Shown here one piece after another: positions 1-8,423 of a stretch of 64,000 nt of DNA. Position 1 is the stretch's first letter; every line of letters begins with the position of its first letter. Source of the DNA: Bradyrhizobium sp. Y36 (lineage in GTDB: Bacteria > Pseudomonadota > Alphaproteobacteria > Rhizobiales > Xanthobacteraceae). The stretch covers positions 124,001 through 188,000 of the forward strand of contig NZ_NWTI01000011.1 in NCBI RefSeq assembly GCF_002531575.1. The letters run 5' to 3'. The notes under the pieces were generated by a model. The model saw nothing but the letters and a program-made list of their open reading frames with translations. It did no database searches and had not been told where the DNA came from. Both the position numbers and the translations under genes were made by a program.

Positions 1-872
1 AGGCCGAGCAGGCCCATGCGGCCGCAATCGAGAAGGCAAAGCAGGCCGAGGCCGAGCGCGACCGTCTCGCCGCTCTCGGCGCCCAGAAGGACGCGCAGGC
101 CAAAGCTGCCGCCGATGCAAGGGCCGCCGAGCAGGCCCAGCTCGCCGCGCAGAAGGCGAAAGAACAGGCGCAGCAGCAGGCGGCCGCCGCCGAGCAGCAG
201 CGCATCAATCTCGCGGCGGCCGCGCCGAGCGCCGCACCGGCCAGCACCGCGAGCCCGGCCGGCACCAACGTTGCATCGCTGACGCCGGCAGCCGCGCCCG
301 CCGATCTCAGCCGCTCGGTGCAGACCGAGCTTGGCCGGGTCGGATGTTTTTCAGGGCAGGCCGACGGCAATTGGAGCACCTCCTCGCAACGCTCACTGTC
401 GCAGTTCAACCGCTATGCCGGCACCAAGCTCGACGTGAAGGTCGCGAGCACCGACGCGCTCGATGCGGTCAAGGCCAAGCCGGCGCGAGTTTGTCCGCTG
501 GTTTGCGAGCACGGCTTCAAGGCCGACGGCGACAAGTGCACCAAGATCGTCTGCCGTGAGGGCTATGCGGTCAATGACGACAATGAGTGCGAAAAGCAGC
601 GCGCCGCGAAGCCGGCCAAGCCTGCTACGGCGAAGCGCGACGACGGTGACGAACGTCCCGCGCGGCAGCGTCGACAGGCCGGGGGCGCGGCAGCCGGAGG
701 CTACGGCGCTGCGGCGGGCATTGCCGCTGCAGCTGGTGCCAGCCGTCCCTCGGGTGGCGGCCAGATGTTCTGCAACAGCACCGGCTGCCGCCCGGTCAGC
801 CGTGGTTGCCATCTCGAATATCGCGGCGGTGGCGGTCCCGCCAACGACGCCAATGCCGAGGTCTGCAACTGA
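1..872 (+). CDS. C-terminal part of a caspase-family (peptidase C14-like) protein, 5' end outside window
   Basis: The reading frame is open from base 3 with no start codon needed, so the N-terminal part lies outside the window, and the stop is at 870-872. The visible part begins with about 60 residues rich in Ala, Glu, Gln and Lys, as in a long coiled coil. After a Pro/Ala linker comes a Cys-containing domain with the pattern QTELGRVGCFSG, then SQRSLSQFNRYAGTKLDVKV and several paired cysteines (CPLVCEHGF, CTKIVC). I recall this tail from rhizobial caspase-domain proteins, whose catalytic domain would lie upstream; it is not visible here, so the assignment rests on the tail alone. The last 90 residues are low-complexity Arg/Ala/Gly with a final Cys-rich patch. 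Alternative: a peptidoglycan-binding-like secreted protein. Confidence 0.6.
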   Translation, partial: AEQAHAAAIEKAKQAEAERDRLAALGAQKDAQAKAAADARAAEQAQLAAQKAKEQAQQQAAAAEQQRINLAAAAPSAAPASTASPAGTNVASLTPAAAPADLSRSVQTELGRVGCFSGQADGNWSTSSQRSLSQFNRYAGTKLDVKVASTDALDAVKAKPARVCPLVCEHGFKADGDKCTKIVCREGYAVNDDNECEKQRAAKPAKPATAKRDDGDERPARQRRQAGGAAAGGYGAAAGIAAAAGASRPSGGGQMFCNSTGCRPVSRGCHLEYRGGGGPANDANAEVCN

Positions 873-883
873 TGCGTCAAGTC

Positions 884-902
884 GTCCCGGCAATGCCGGG
901 AC
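884..902. terminator. Short GC-rich hairpin after the caspase-like gene
   Basis: GTCCCGGCA and TGCCGGGAC form a perfect inverted repeat separated by one base (in practice a seven-pair stem with a five-base loop), 12 bases after the stop. There is no T-run. It may be a stub of the GTCGTCCCGGGGC repeat family seen elsewhere in the window, or a weak bidirectional terminator between two convergent genes. Confidence 0.4.
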
Positions 903-906
903 GATG

Positions 907-1593
907 TCAGTTCGAGATGGCGCTCGCGGCGATGTTGACCGTCAGGGCCAGCAAGGCCGTGTTGTAGATGAACGAGACGATCCCGTGCGCCGTGGCCGTG
1001 CGGCGAATGGTCCTGTCGGTGATGCCGACATCGGAAACCTGCGCGGTCATGCCGATCACGAACGAGAAATAGACGAAGTCCCAGTAGTCGGCGTGATCTT
1101 CCTTGTCGCCGCTCGGGAATTGCAGGCCGCCGGGCTTGGCGTTGCGGTAGTAATCATGGGCGTAATGCAGCGCGAAGGTGGTGTGCACGGCGGCCCAGGA
1201 CAGCGCGATGGTGGTGATCGCGATCGAGAGTTCCGTGGCGCCGCGATGGACGCCGAGTTCGGCGACGATCGCTGCGATGCTCGCAAACGCGCCGATCGCC
1301 GTGACCAGCAGGATCACGAAGCGGCCGTCGTCCTGCATCGCGGCACTGCGGCGGATGTGCTGGTGGTCATTGCAAAGCATCATCGCATAGACCAGCACGA
1401 GATAGGCCGCGATCAGCGCGTCCCAACCGAGCACGAGCCGCGTTGTCAGCCGGGGTGATCCCGGCAGGAGCAGGCCGACGAGGACGCCGATACCAAGCGA
1501 TATGAACGTCCGTGGCCGCGCATAAATCAGCCGCATGGGCCGCGACATCTGGCGGAAGCGGACGAGGGCGGGATCTTCCTTCTCAGTCGCCAT
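907..1593 (-). CDS. DUF1345 family integral membrane protein
   Basis: A protein of 228 residues with about five hydrophobic segments. After a charged N-terminus (about 30 residues) come membrane segments near residues 30-50, 57-75, 90-112, 120-140 and 205-225. The central stretch around DFVYFSFVIGMTAQVSDVG is the conserved hallmark of DUF1345 proteins. The function of the family is not established, so none is proposed. The gene is convergent with the upstream caspase-like gene and has the same orientation as the polyprenyl synthase gene 120 bases further on. The start ATG at 1593 is the only good choice before the hydrophobic region. Confidence 0.8.
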   Translation of the reverse strand: MATEKEDPALVRFRQMSRPMRLIYARPRTFISLGIGVLVGLLLPGSPRLTTRLVLGWDALIAAYLVLVYAMMLCNDHQHIRRSAAMQDDGRFVILLVTAIGAFASIAAIVAELGVHRGATELSIAITTIALSWAAVHTTFALHYAHDYYRNAKPGGLQFPSGDKEDHADYWDFVYFSFVIGMTAQVSDVGITDRTIRRTATAHGIVSFIYNTALLALTVNIAASAISN

Positions 1594-1637
1594 GATGGTG
1601 ATGGCTCTCTCACAGTTGCAGCGGCGGCGATCTGCTC

Positions 1638-1661
1638 CCTCACCCCGCTTTCGGGGAGAGG
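1638..1661. repeat. CCTCnCCCCG hairpin repeat
   Basis: CCTCACCCCG - CTTT - CGGGGAGAGG, a ten-base stem with one mismatch, sits in the gap between the DUF1345 gene and ispA. The same hairpin with a perfect stem occurs at 33515-33540, between fmdA and fmdB. It is a small dispersed palindrome, possibly acting on mRNA stability. Confidence 0.55.
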
Positions 1662-1715
1662 GGCGGGGCGAGGGGAGCCTCCGCGAGGACGGTGAGAGGC
1701 GAAGCTAGGTTTTCG

Positions 1716-2639
1716 TCAGCTCTTCCGCTCGGCCACGAAGCGCGCGGCGGCCTGCAGCACGGCGGCGCGATCGCCGAAGATCGAGACGGCGCTGTCGGCG
1801 CGCGCGAGCAGGTCGCGAACGCGCTGCCTGGCGCCTTCGATGCCGAGCTGGGTGACGAAAGTGGTCTTGCCGAGCACGGCATCGGCGCCGGCGGGCTTGC
1901 CGAGCGCGGCCGCATCGCCCTCGACGTCGAGCAGATCGTCGGCGATCTGGAAGGCTTCGCCGAGCGCGCGGCCGTAATCGTCGAGTGCCTGATATTCCTT
2001 TTCCGAGGCCTGGCCGAGGATCGCACCGGCGATGCAGCCGTAGCGCAGCAGCGCGCCGGTCTTCATCTGCTGGATGCGGGCGACGTCGATCGGCTCGTTG
2101 CCGCCGAAACGGCCTTCACCGGCGAGGTCGAGGATCTGGCCGCCGACCATGCCGCCGATGCCGGCGCAGCGCGCCAGGGCGCGCGTCAGCAGCAGCCGTA
2201 CATTGGCGTCGCGATGGATCTCGTCGCGGGTGACGATGTCGAAGGCGAGCGTCAACAGGCCGTCGCCGGCGAGGATCGCGGTGGCGTCGTCGGTCTGCTT
2301 GTGCAGGGTGGGGCGGCCGCGGCGCAGGTCCGAATTGTCCATCGCCGGCAGATCGTCATGGATCAGCGAATAGCAGTGGATGCATTCCAGCGCGGCGCCC
2401 ACCAGCAGGGCTGCTTCGCGCGGCACGCCGAACACGGCTGCGCTTTCGACCACCAGGAACGGCCGCAGGCGCTTGCCGCCGTTCAGGCTCGAATAGCGCA
2501 TTGCGTCCATCAGCCGCTTGGGCCGGGCGATCTCATCGTGCAGGATGTCGTCCGACAGCAGGCGCCCGAGCAGGGCCTCGGTGTCATCAGCGGTCTTGTC
2601 CAGACGTTTGGCGAAATCGGACGGGGACGTGCCGGTCAT
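1716..2639 (-). CDS. ispA: Polyprenyl diphosphate synthase (farnesyl/geranylgeranyl type)
   Basis: Condenses isopentenyl diphosphate with allylic diphosphates in the cytoplasm to make C15 or C20 prenyl diphosphates for quinones, carotenoids, hopanoids and undecaprenyl carriers. Visible motifs, numbered from the chosen start: GGKRLRP near 54-60, the first Asp-rich motif DDLPAMD at 95-101 followed by LRRGRP, KTGALLRY in the middle and the second Asp-rich motif FQIADDLLDVEGD. Length is 307 residues, normal for the family. An upstream in-frame ATG at 2675 would add 12 residues, but the ATG at 2639 has a well-placed GGAG upstream and fits the family better. Chain length (C15 or C20) cannot be told from sequence alone. 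The gene is divergent from mtgA. Confidence 0.88.
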   Translation of the reverse strand: MTGTSPSDFAKRLDKTADDTEALLGRLLSDDILHDEIARPKRLMDAMRYSSLNGGKRLRPFLVVESAAVFGVPREAALLVGAALECIHCYSLIHDDLPAMDNSDLRRGRPTLHKQTDDATAILAGDGLLTLAFDIVTRDEIHRDANVRLLLTRALARCAGIGGMVGGQILDLAGEGRFGGNEPIDVARIQQMKTGALLRYGCIAGAILGQASEKEYQALDDYGRALGEAFQIADDLLDVEGDAAALGKPAGADAVLGKTTFVTQLGIEGARQRVRDLLARADSAVSIFGDRAAVLQAAARFVAERKS

Positions 2640-2800
2640 CAAGAAAGGCTCCAGAACTAAAATTCGGCGGGACAATCCTTTATGAGCCCGCCTCAGTCAA
2701 TCGTTTGGAAGGCCTAAAAAGTGCTGGAAAAGGCCCGAATTATCACAGACTTAATGGCAGGATCCGTGGCCGCGTTTCATTTTGCGCCGGAAAGGTCGAT

Positions 2801-3475
2801 TTGCGCATCGTCAAAATCCTTCTCCTGATGCTCGCGGTTGCGCTGCTTGCGCCCTATGTGATCGCGCCGTTCTACCGCATCGGCCATCCCGTTTCGACGT
2901 TGATGGCCTGGCGCTCGCTTCGCGGCGCGCCGATGCAGCGGGAGTGGATCGATCTGGCGGCGATGTCGCCCTCGCTGCCGCGATCGGTGATCGCAGCCGA
3001 GGACGCCCATTTCTGCAAGCATCACGGCATCGATTGGGGTGCGCTGCGCGAGGCGATCGACGACGCGAAGGAAGACGGTACGCCGTTCCGGGGCGCCTCC
3101 ACGATCACCCAGCAGGTCGCGAAAAACCTGTTCCTCTGGCAGGGCCGGGATTTTGTCCGCAAGGCGCTCGAATTTCCGCTGGCTCTCTGGATCGATCTCG
3201 TCCTGCCCAAGCCGCGGATCCTGGAGATTTACCTCAACATCGCCGAGTTCGGTCCCCGGGGCCAGTTTGGCGTCGAGGCCGGCAGCGCCTATGCGTTCGG
3301 CAAGTCGGCGGAGGACCTTTCGCCCCGGGAGGCGGCTCTTCTGGCCTCGATCCTGCCGAATCCGGTCAAACGCAGCGCCAAAACCCCCGGCCCGGGTGTC
3401 CGGCGGCTCGCGGCCACCTATATGGCGCGGGGACAGGCAAGCGCGCTTGCGACCTGCTGGCCGGAAAATCGCTGA
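2801..3475 (+). CDS. mtgA: Monofunctional biosynthetic peptidoglycan transglycosylase
   Basis: A GT51 glycosyltransferase that polymerises lipid II into glycan strands at the periplasmic face of the inner membrane. The N-terminus is a single membrane anchor (RIVKILLLMLAVALLAPYV). The catalytic motifs are present: AAEDAHFCKHHGIDWGAL with the catalytic Glu, GASTITQQVAKNLFLW, and the EIYLNIAEFG block. No transpeptidase domain follows, so it is monofunctional, about 224 residues. I chose the TTG at 2801 because GGAAAGG stands 6-12 bases upstream and the anchor begins straight after it. The open frame continues back to an ATG at 2501, but that extension lies over the divergent ispA gene and has no membrane-protein character. 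rpmF follows 170 bases downstream. Confidence 0.9.
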   Translation: MRIVKILLLMLAVALLAPYVIAPFYRIGHPVSTLMAWRSLRGAPMQREWIDLAAMSPSLPRSVIAAEDAHFCKHHGIDWGALREAIDDAKEDGTPFRGASTITQQVAKNLFLWQGRDFVRKALEFPLALWIDLVLPKPRILEIYLNIAEFGPRGQFGVEAGSAYAFGKSAEDLSPREAALLASILPNPVKRSAKTPGPGVRRLAATYMARGQASALATCWPENR

Positions 3476-3644
3476 TTTTGGGCCCATTCCGGGCGTATTT
3501 TCCGGCCCAAGAGCCTAGCTTTACGGCCAGCCTTCCTCTATAAGCCCGGCCTTGATCGGCATTCAGCTCGCCTCGTTTTGCGGGTGCTGAGCCGTCCCTT
3601 CGTGGACGATGCCCTGATGACACCAATCCCTAGAGGATATTGAA

Positions 3645-3827
3645 ATGGCCGTTCCGAGAAGAAAAACCTCGCCGTCGCGCCGTGGCATGCGCCGCTCGGC
3701 TGACGCCATCAAGAAGCCGACCTATGTGGAAGACAAGGACTCCGGCGAGCTCCGTCGTCCGCATCATCTCGACCTCAAGACCGGCATGTACAAGGGCCGT
3801 CAGGTCCTGAAGAAGAAAGAGTCCTGA
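3645..3827 (+). CDS. rpmF: 50S ribosomal protein L32
   Basis: A full-length bacterial L32 of 60 residues beginning MAVPRRKTSPSRRGMRRS, followed by the basic middle and GMYKGRQVL at the end. It is a structural protein of the large ribosomal subunit. In this alphaproteobacterial form the C-terminal zinc-binding cysteines found in some L32 proteins are absent, so it is the Cys-free type. The gene stands alone after mtgA and is followed by a terminator-like structure, so it is probably transcribed as a short unit. The second codon is GCC, which is common for highly expressed genes. Confidence 0.96.
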   Translation: MAVPRRKTSPSRRGMRRSADAIKKPTYVEDKDSGELRRPHHLDLKTGMYKGRQVLKKKES

Positions 3828-3846
3828 GCTCTCAGGACCTTTCTTC
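3802..3846 (+). terminator. Probable rpmF terminator with two nested hairpins
   Basis: AGGTCCTGA (3802-3810) pairs perfectly with TCAGGACCT (3832-3840). A second, tighter hairpin TCCTGAG/CTCAGGA (3822-3828 with 3831-3837) uses the same right arm. CTTTCTTC follows. The left arm of the large hairpin lies inside the last codons of rpmF, so a ribosome near the stop codon would decide which hairpin forms. Confidence 0.5.
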
Positions 3847-3971
3847 GGGCAGGATGATTTCGCCTGCCTGATTTCGGCCCACCCATGAGATAGACGGTGA
3901 CGGCGGCGGAGCGAATGCTTCGCCGCCGCATTGTCCTGTCCGGATATCATGATCGAGAAGGCGTTTTGCCG

Positions 3972-4625
3972 ATGGTCGGTTTTCCGCTGCTTTTGATTCC
4001 GCTCGCGGTGTACAACATCATCGCCTTCCTGATGCCGACCGTCTCCTTTACGGACGTGCTGTTCAGGGTGCCGATGATCACGGGCGAGGCCTGGCCGGTT
4101 ACGCTCGCCGATCTCCTGCTCGCGCTGGGCGTCGTGCTGCTGCTGCTCGAAGTGGTCAAGGGCGCGCGGCCCGGATCGAAATTCCTGATGGATCACCTGC
4201 TGTCGCTGATCCTGTTCGGCGGAGCGGCCGCCGAATTCGTGATGTGGCCCAAATTCGGCAACTCGACCTATTTCCTGCTGGTGCTGCTCGCGATGGCGGA
4301 TTTCCTCGGCGGCATTGCCCAGCGCACGCGCCGCCGCGTCACCTACGTCGCGGAAACGACGGTGCCGGCGCCGCGCAAGGCCAAGCGCCAGGCCGAGGCG
4401 CCGGCGGAGGATGCGGCGTCCGAGCGCAAGTTCGAGCCGGTGATTGCGCCACAGCCGGCAGCGGTCGAGCCTCCAGCGCCCTCGGCGCAATCCGTCGCGG
4501 AATCCGTGCTGATGGATCATCCTGCGCCCAAGCCCTTGCAGGGCGCGACGTCGCCGGAAATTCCCTCGCCGCAGCTTCAGCCGGGTAACGGCACGCCGCC
4601 GTCGTCCGACACGCCGCCGCGCTGA
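3972..4625 (+). CDS. Conserved hypothetical membrane protein with disordered C-terminal tail
   Basis: About 217 residues. The first 120 residues contain four hydrophobic segments (MVGFPLLLIPLAVYNIIAFL; VTLADLLLALGVVLLLLEVV; LMDHLLSLILFGGAAAEFVM; STYFLLVLLAMADFLGGIA), so it is an inner membrane protein. The rest is Pro/Ala/Glu-rich and probably disordered. I do not recognise a functional family. The start is uncertain: ATG at 3972 was chosen, but TTG at 3966, six bases after AAGG, would give MPMVGF and is equally plausible. The longer frame back to 3897 adds a basic, non-membrane stretch and looks wrong. The gene follows rpmF in the same direction. Confidence 0.65.
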   Translation: MVGFPLLLIPLAVYNIIAFLMPTVSFTDVLFRVPMITGEAWPVTLADLLLALGVVLLLLEVVKGARPGSKFLMDHLLSLILFGGAAAEFVMWPKFGNSTYFLLVLLAMADFLGGIAQRTRRRVTYVAETTVPAPRKAKRQAEAPAEDAASERKFEPVIAPQPAAVEPPAPSAQSVAESVLMDHPAPKPLQGATSPEIPSPQLQPGNGTPPSSDTPPR

Positions 4626-4631
4626 CCAGCG

Positions 4632-4970
4632 TCAAGCCACCTGCCGTGTCCGCGCGCTGACGCTTTGCAGCGGGCGCTTGCTGCCATAGGCCGTCATCGC
4701 ATCCTCGGAAGAGGCGCGCCGCAGCCGGCTGGTCTGGGGTGCGTGCTCGGCATTGGCGATCAACTGTGTGACGAAGCTGGGATCGGGGCGCGACAGCGGT
4801 GCCTTGTGGACCCACTGCAATGTCGGCATCAGCGGCACGAGGGCCGTGCCGGCTTGCCGCTCCATCTCTGTCGATCCATCCGCATGCACCATCACAACAC
4901 CGTTCATCCGCTCGAACTGGCGCGTTTCGGGACATGGGCGCCATTGCATGTGATGTCTCGCAAGGTCCAT
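4632..4970 (-). CDS. Small conserved hypothetical protein
   Basis: A frame of up to 112 residues with no signal peptide or membrane segment. The C-terminal half has the pattern RPDPSFVTQLIANAEHAPQT followed by RLRRASSEDAMTAYGS, which resembles a family of roughly 100-residue Bradyrhizobium proteins I have seen before (a helix with FVxQLIA, then an R-rich region and AYG). Function unknown. The start is unclear: ATG at 4970 or ATG at 4907, neither with a strong ribosome binding site. It ends 6 bases from the end of the convergent membrane protein gene, which fits a real gene. Confidence 0.5.
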   Translation of the reverse strand: MDLARHHMQWRPCPETRQFERMNGVVMVHADGSTEMERQAGTALVPLMPTLQWVHKAPLSRPDPSFVTQLIANAEHAPQTSRLRRASSEDAMTAYGSKRPLQSVSARTRQVA

Positions 4971-5068
4971 GCCGGCCGAGCGTAATCGTTCCTGGACCTC
5001 TCGGGAACGTGGTTTCCAAATTGTTTATGAACTTTGCCTAGGGTCGAAGGCGAATCTGGCCGTATCCT

Positions 5069-6805
5069 GTGCCGACTCAGGACTCCCCGCTGTCCCGAAA
5101 CGAGGCGATTTTGACCCCTGCATTGCCGCAAGCCTCCGACATTCTGGCCGCGCTCGGTCAGGCCGTGTTCGCCTGGGACATCGCCAGCGATGCCATCGTT
5201 TGGAGTGACCAGGCCGCGAGCGTCTTCCCGGGCATTCCCGCCGAGCGGCTGGCGACCGGCGCCGAATTCGCCAAGCTGATCGAGCCCTCGCCGTCGCTGC
5301 GGACCGCCGTGCTGGCGCAGACTTATGCCGTGCATGGCGCCGACGGCACGCCCTATCGCGTCGAGTACGGCGTCCGCATGAGCGCCGCCGATCCCGTGAT
5401 CTGGATCGAGGAGACCGGCCGCTGGTTCGCGGGTGCCGACGGCCGCCCGGTGCGTGCGATCGGCTCGGTCCGCATCAACAATGAGCGCCATGCCCGCGAC
5501 GAGGAACTGACCAAGCTGGCCCGGCTCGATCCGCTGACCGGCGAGCTCAACCGCTCTCACCTGATCGCGGCGCTGGCCGAGGCGATCGAGGAGACCTCCC
5601 GCTTCCGCTCGACCGCCGCCTTCATGCTGGTCGGCATCGATCACCTCGCGCGTGTCAACGACGCCTTCGGCTTCGACGTTGCAGACGCGGTGATCCTCGA
5701 CATCGCCAAGCGTATCCGCTCGCGCCTGCGCGGCGGCGACGTGCTCGGGCGCTTTTCCGGCAACAAGTTCGGCCTGATCCTGAAGAACTGCACCGTCGAC
5801 GACATGAATGTCGCCGCCGAGCGCTTCCTCACCGGCATCCGCCACGAGGTGGTGCCGACCAAATCCGGTCCGGTCTCGGTCACCGCATCGATCGGCGCCG
5901 TCAGCCTGCCGCGCTATGCCCGTAACACCGACGAGGCCGTCAACCGCGCTCATGAGACGCTGGACGCCGCCAAGCGCCGCCGCGCCGGCTCGTTCGCCGC
6001 ATGGCGCCCCGACGCTGCGCGCGACGCGCAGCGCCGCGTCAACATCCGCGTCACCGACGAGATCGTCACCGCGCTGAACGAGCGCCGCATCAAGCTCGCC
6101 TACGAGCCGGTGGTGTCCGCCGCCTCGCGCGAGCGCGCGTTCCACGAATGTCTGGTGCGGATGGACCAGGGCGACGGCCAGGTGCTGCTCGCGCCCGACA
6201 TCGTGCCGGTCGCCGAACGGCTCGGCCTGATCCGCCTGGTCGATCATCGCGTGCTTGAGCTCGTGGTCGCCGAGCTTGCGGCTGCGCCCGACATCTGCCT
6301 CAGCCTCAACATCTCGCCGGATACGACCATGGATCCGGACTGGTGGGCCGGAATCGAATCGCTGATGGTGGCCCATCCCGGGGTTGCCGAGCGGCTGATC
6401 GTCGAGATCACCGAGACCGTCGCGATTCAGGACATCGACGACGTGCGCGGATTCGTCACGCGGCTGAAGAATTTCGGCAGCCGCATCGCCATCGACGATT
6501 TCGGCGCCGGCTATACATCGTTCCGAAACCTGCGCAAGCTCGGCGTGGATATCGTGAAGATCGACGGTGCGTTCGTGCAGAACATCACCCATTCCGCCGA
6601 CGACCGCGCCTTCGTGCAGACCTTGATCGACCTCGCCCGTCGCCTCGACATCAGGACCGTGGCCGAATGGGTGCAGGATGAGGAAGCCGCCAACATGCTG
6701 CGCGACTGGGGCTGCGACTACATCCAGGGCCGCCTGATCGGACTGGCCTCAGGCGAGCGCCCATGGGGCGCGCCGCCGGAGGCTGTGCTGCCTGCGGCCA
6801 GCTGA
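5069..6805 (+). CDS. PAS-like/GGDEF/EAL protein, degenerate GGDEF, probable c-di-GMP phosphodiesterase or sensor
   Basis: A cyclic-di-GMP protein of 578 residues. Residues about 20-140 form a PAS-like sensor (LGQAVFAWDIASDAIVWSD), 150-310 a GGDEF domain and 325-570 an EAL domain. The GGDEF active site reads SGNKF (residues 230-234), so cyclase activity is very unlikely. The EAL motif reads E-C-L (360-362), but the metal and catalytic residues remain: Asn in SLNISP, Glu in VEITE, the Asp pair in IDDFGAGYTSF, Lys in VKIDG, Glu in VAEWV and Gln in YIQG. Phosphodiesterase activity is therefore possible. The first codon is GTG at 5069; TTG at 5111 with GAGG upstream is an alternative. No membrane segment is seen, so the protein is cytoplasmic. 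Confidence 0.87.
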   Translation: MPTQDSPLSRNEAILTPALPQASDILAALGQAVFAWDIASDAIVWSDQAASVFPGIPAERLATGAEFAKLIEPSPSLRTAVLAQTYAVHGADGTPYRVEYGVRMSAADPVIWIEETGRWFAGADGRPVRAIGSVRINNERHARDEELTKLARLDPLTGELNRSHLIAALAEAIEETSRFRSTAAFMLVGIDHLARVNDAFGFDVADAVILDIAKRIRSRLRGGDVLGRFSGNKFGLILKNCTVDDMNVAAERFLTGIRHEVVPTKSGPVSVTASIGAVSLPRYARNTDEAVNRAHETLDAAKRRRAGSFAAWRPDAARDAQRRVNIRVTDEIVTALNERRIKLAYEPVVSAASRERAFHECLVRMDQGDGQVLLAPDIVPVAERLGLIRLVDHRVLELVVAELAAAPDICLSLNISPDTTMDPDWWAGIESLMVAHPGVAERLIVEITETVAIQDIDDVRGFVTRLKNFGSRIAIDDFGAGYTSFRNLRKLGVDIVKIDGAFVQNITHSADDRAFVQTLIDLARRLDIRTVAEWVQDEEAANMLRDWGCDYIQGRLIGLASGERPWGAPPEAVLPAAS

Positions 6806-6810
6806 GATGC

Positions 6811-6902
6811 CGTAGGGTGGGCCAAGCGAAGCGTGCCCACGACCTCGCTCCAACTCAAGCAGGTCGTGGGCACGGCGCTGACGCGCCTTTGCCCACCCTA
6901 CG
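6811..6902. repeat. Dispersed palindromic repeat, family A, copy 1
   Basis: CGTAGGGTGGGC (6811-6822) and GCCCACCCTACG (6891-6902) are perfect 12-base inverted ends. An inner pair (CGTGCCCAC...GTGGGCACG) allows a second stem. The core AAGCG...GCGCCTTT recurs in copies at 19341-19420 and 57862-57984. It lies between two convergent genes and could fold on either strand. Confidence 0.85.
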
Positions 6903-6910
6903 AAATCTCC

Positions 6911-8419
6911 CTACGCTCCCTCATCCAGCGCCACCAGCTCGCGCTTTCTGCGCAGTGACGGCAGCAGCGGCGCAATCAGCAGCGCCATTGCGAATACGAG
7001 GCACACCGCCGAGATCGGCCGTTGCACGAAGGTCCAGAGATCGCCCTGCGACAGGATCAGCGACTTGCGCAAATTGTTCTCCATCATCGGCCCCAGCACG
7101 AAGGCCAGCACCAGAGGCGCCGGCTCGTAGCCGAGCTTGCGCATGAAATAGCCGATGATGCCGAACGCGATCATCACATAGACGTCGAACACGTTGTTGC
7201 TGGAGCAGTAGACGCCGAGGATCGTGAACAGGATGATCAGCGGGAACAGGATGTTGTAGGGCAGCTTGAGAAGCTGCACCCACATCCCGATCATCGGCAG
7301 GTTCAGGATCAGCAGCATGACGTTGCCGATATACATGCTGGCGACGATGCCCCAGAACAGGCCCGGGTTTTGGGTGATCAACAGCGGTCCCGGTTGCAGT
7401 CCGTGAATGACGAAGGCCCCGAGCAGCAGCGCCATCACCACATTCGGCGGGATGCCGAGCGTCATCAGCGGAATGAAGGCGCCGCCCGCCGCGGCATTGT
7501 TCGCCGATTCCGGGCCGGCGACGCCTTCGATCGCGCCATGGCCGAAACGCTCGGGCGTCTTCGACAGCCGTTTCTCCAGCGCATAGGACGCGAACGACGC
7601 CACCACCGCGCCGCCGCCCGGGAGGATGCCGAGGAAGAAGCCGAGGATGGTGCCGCGGCCGACCGGACCGGCGCTCGCCTTCCAGTCCTCCTTGGTGGGC
7701 ATCAGATGGGTGATCCTGGTGTTGATGATGTCGCGCTTGATCGCCTGCTCGGTGTTGAGCAGCACCTCGGCGACGCCGAACAGGCCCATCACGACGGGCA
7801 CGAGCCCGATGCCGTCGATCAGCTCCATGCGGCCGAAGGTCAGGCGCGGCTGCGCGGTGATGCTGTCGAGCCCGATCAGCCCGAGCACGACGCCGATGCA
7901 CGCCATCAGCAGCGCCTTCGGCATCGAGCCCTGCGTCAGGAAGGTGAGCACGACGAGGCCAAGCACCATCAGGCTGAAATATTCGGCCGGGCCGAACGCG
8001 ATGGCGACGCTGGCAAGCTTCGGCGCCACCAGCATCAGGGCGATCAGCGCGAACGTGCCGGCGATGAAGGAGCCGAAGGCCGAGATGCCGAGCGCCGGGC
8101 CCGCGCGGCCCTGCTTCGCCATCTGGTGGCCGTCGATGCAGGTGACGACGGAGGCCGCCTCGCCCGGGATGTTGACCAGGATCGAGGTGGTCGATCCCCC
8201 ATACATCGAGCCGTAATAGATGCCGGCCATCATGATGATGCCGGATTCCGGCGTCCCCGACAGCGTCACGGGCAGCAGCAGTGACATCGCCGAGATCGGC
8301 CCGATGCCCGGCAGCACGCCGACCAGCGTGCCGATGAAGACGCCGATGAAGCAGTAGAGCAGGTTGACCGGCAGCAGCGCGACGCCGAAGCCATGCGCGA
8401 CGTTGACAAGCGTATCCAT
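6911..8419 (-). CDS. Tripartite tricarboxylate transporter permease, TctA family
   Basis: The large membrane subunit of a TctABC secondary transporter, which uses a periplasmic binding protein to import carboxylates. It has 502 residues and about ten to twelve hydrophobic segments, normal for TctA. Two copies of the family signature are visible: GVLPGIGPISAMSLLLPVT near the N-terminus and GFFLGILPGGGAVVASFASY in the middle, plus NNAAAGGAFIPLMTLGIP. The gene is the last of a tctC-tctB-tctA order on the minus strand, 4 bases after the TctB gene, so the two are co-transcribed. The substrate cannot be read from sequence. Confidence 0.92.
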   Translation of the reverse strand: MDTLVNVAHGFGVALLPVNLLYCFIGVFIGTLVGVLPGIGPISAMSLLLPVTLSGTPESGIIMMAGIYYGSMYGGSTTSILVNIPGEAASVVTCIDGHQMAKQGRAGPALGISAFGSFIAGTFALIALMLVAPKLASVAIAFGPAEYFSLMVLGLVVLTFLTQGSMPKALLMACIGVVLGLIGLDSITAQPRLTFGRMELIDGIGLVPVVMGLFGVAEVLLNTEQAIKRDIINTRITHLMPTKEDWKASAGPVGRGTILGFFLGILPGGGAVVASFASYALEKRLSKTPERFGHGAIEGVAGPESANNAAAGGAFIPLMTLGIPPNVVMALLLGAFVIHGLQPGPLLITQNPGLFWGIVASMYIGNVMLLILNLPMIGMWVQLLKLPYNILFPLIILFTILGVYCSSNNVFDVYVMIAFGIIGYFMRKLGYEPAPLVLAFVLGPMMENNLRKSLILSQGDLWTFVQRPISAVCLVFAMALLIAPLLPSLRRKRELVALDEGA

Positions 8420-8423
8420 GGGG

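Noticed and set aside
4904..6592. Open frame of over 500 codons on the minus strand opposite the GGDEF-EAL gene
   Set aside because: It is a mirror of the real gene in GC-rich sequence; residues are His/Asp/Gly/Arg-rich without structure.
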